From positions 372,001 to 436,000 of the forward strand of contig JAHLTZ010000010.1 of assembly GCA_025786725.1 (NCBI GenBank): a DNA stretch of 64,000 nt, written 5' to 3'. Below, in pieces: positions 62,599-64,000 of the stretch (position 1 is its first letter; each line of letters starts with the position of its first letter). Under the pieces are notes generated by a model that did not search any database, was not told the DNA's origin, and saw only the letters and a program-made list of their open reading frames with translations. Position numbers and translations under genes: made by a program. Origin of the DNA: Syncephalis fuscata. Taxonomy: Eukaryota > Zoopagomycota > Zoopagomycetes > Zoopagales > Piptocephalidaceae.

Positions 62599-63971
62599 AT
62601 GGAAACTTTAAAGACAACAATCGATGAGTTTCAGTGCGTAAAGGACGCCGTGAACAACACGCGCGAACAAGAGTTGAAGTATATCGACGCCTTACTGGCC
62701 GAGATTGCCGAGACAAAGCGTACCATTACGGAAGGTAGGTATATTGACAGGTTGCAAATACCTATAAGTGCATCTGTCTAGACAATTTATAGATTACCTG
62801 GCGTAATTAACATAGAACCTACTAGATAGTAGTATGGCCAACAACGCCCTTTCCTCCTTGTTCCGATTAACGCAAGAAGCCAATACAAAGGTCAATGATA
62901 GTCATAAGACGCAACAAAACGTATTGTCAAAATATGTCCGCGTATTAGACAAGGTATGTCTGCCCTGTGCTTCTTTTATTCGACTCGCTAGTTCACGTAT
63001 TAACACGCACTTACTATACGGTTTTAGAAATACAAATTGGAACTTGATTTAATTGCTGATACGGCCACACTCAATGGCAACGAACATGCTATATTAGAGG
63101 CTGTATGTCTACACTTTTTAATTCATGGCGAATTTGAACTGGCCAATAGTCTTATTGAGGTAAATAGAGCCTCAATAATATCAATACTTTATTTACTCAA
63201 TGATTTATTCAATGGCTTATTTACAGGAGTCTAATATCAATGTATTAACATCCACTCGAGACAATTATGCCCGTTTATTCAGTATTCTTGCACCATTACG
63301 CCAGAACGATTTAGTGCCAGCACTTAGGTAGGATAGCCATGGATAGTGTATTATTGTGCTAATCAATACTATGTATATTAGCTGGGCGGCTCAGCATCGT
63401 GGTCTAGTTTCAAAAGAACGAGAAAACAATTTGGAATTTGCCTTACATCGACTACGCTACTTGCAACTGTTGAAATCAGGCGATGTATATGCTGCACTAA
63501 CGTATGCACGAGATTATTTTGGTCTATTCTGTAAAAAACAGCTAAAAGGTAAGTAAATATGAATAGTGGTATACAGTTACCGTAATAGCTTACAACTATC
63601 CTTCACTATGCTAGATATACCTCGTCTAATGGGTGCTCTACTCTATGCCGGCCGTCTTGATGACTCGCCATATGCCGATATGATTAATGACGATGAATGG
63701 AAGACTGTGGAACAACTGTTTCGTGCTGAATATTGTACGGCCTTGAACTTGCCAAGTGAAAGTCCGCTCTATACAAGGTAATTGATACATAGTATTTACT
63801 CATTTTAATCGATATATTAATTACTCCTTATAATACATCAATCACGTTATTGTTATTGTTGTGTATATTATTAGTGTTGTTGTAGGTACAACGGCCATTC
63901 CAAGTATCATTAAAATGTCACAAGTAATGAAGACAAATCGTACAGAGTGGACACAACAAGATGAATTGCCA
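62599..63971 (+). CDS. RMD5: GID/CTLH E3 ubiquitin ligase subunit RMD5 (GID2), cut by the window end
   Basis: RING-type subunit of the GID/CTLH ubiquitin ligase that in yeast degrades gluconeogenic enzymes. Seven exons are in the window: 62599..62734, 62826..62953, 63028..63159, 63227..63327, 63382..63548, 63615..63777 and 63886..63971. Landmarks matching RMND5/RMD5 are VCLHFLIHGEFELANSL (LisH-like), LVPALSWAAQHR, NLEFALHRLRYLQLL, the CTLH block YARDYFGLF, IPRLMGALLYAGRLDDSPYA, LNLPSESPLYT and EWTQQDELPV. The C-terminal RING domain lies beyond position 64000 after an intron that starts at 63972. One break is inferred at the start of exon 7: one extra G after 63885 gives YTRGTTAIPSI, as in animal RMND5. 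Exon 2 uses the acceptor at 62825. Confidence 0.9.
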
Positions 63972-64000
63972 GTAAGCTAATTATGAAGGCCTTATTACAA

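Noticed and set aside
20985..63886. Programmed -1 frameshifting as the general cause of the frame breaks
   Set aside because: The breaks share no slippery heptamer or downstream structure that I can see and occur in unrelated genes; two go the other way.

Overview
The window is nuclear DNA of a fungus. The genes are eukaryotic and interrupted by many short introns (mostly 45-70 nt, commonly GTAAGT...TAG). The AT content is high and intergenic stretches are very AT-rich. Gene content fits a fungus, probably an early-diverging one: a type IID P-type cation ATPase, a 7TM-RGS protein, a UMTA-like methyltransferase, COP9 subunit 3, GID2/RMD5 and a full-length ABCC transporter. I cannot name the species. 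No tRNA, rRNA, CRISPR array or intact transposon was found.

Layout, left to right. 0.8-3.2 kb (+): NADPH-cytochrome P450 reductase. 3.2-5.8 kb: AT-rich gene-free DNA with relics of a dispersed repeat. 5.8-9.8 kb (-): P-type Na+/K+ ATPase in 14 exons. 9.8-15.1 kb: gene-free, with more repeat copies. 15.1-18.4 kb (+): Pumilio RNA-binding protein. 19.1-22.3 kb (+): AGC kinase with a PX-like N-terminal region. 22.9-26.3 kb (+): two tandem, frame-disrupted F-box-like genes. 27.4-28.3 kb (-): secreted protein with a charged tail. 29.9-31.5 kb (+): 7TM-RGS protein. 31.8-34.2 kb (+): ISD11 and COP9 signalosome subunit 3. 34.9-36.0 kb (-): SAM methyltransferase. 37.4-39.6 kb (+): secreted subtilisin. 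39.8-41.0 kb (-): enoyl-CoA hydratase/isomerase with a PTS1-like end. 41.8-44.1 kb (-): UBTD-type ubiquitin-domain protein and mitochondrial thioredoxin. 44.7-45.6 kb (+): ribosomal protein eL36. 46.7-48.0 kb (+): serine-rich unknown protein. 48.2-49.8 kb (-): a third broken F-box-like gene. 50.6-56.1 kb (-): ABCC transporter. 56.6 kb (+): small secreted-peptide ORF. 57.3-58.8 kb (+): GT-B glycosyltransferase-like protein. 59.7-62.1 kb (+): RhoGEF (DH-PH). 62.6 kb to the right edge (+): RMD5/GID2, cut by the window end.

The genes are housekeeping, signalling and transport functions rather than one pathway. Loose themes are GTPase signalling (7TM-RGS, RhoGEF, AGC kinase), ubiquitin biology (CSN3, RMD5, UBTD, F-box relics), mitochondrial Fe-S/redox (ISD11, thioredoxin) and membrane transport (ATPase, ABCC).

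The most striking property of the sequence is a set of isolated one-base frame breaks inside otherwise well conserved genes, nearly all needing one extra base, while several long genes nearby have none. Exon models below were built by requiring splice signals, phase and family similarity to agree; breaks are stated where they occur.
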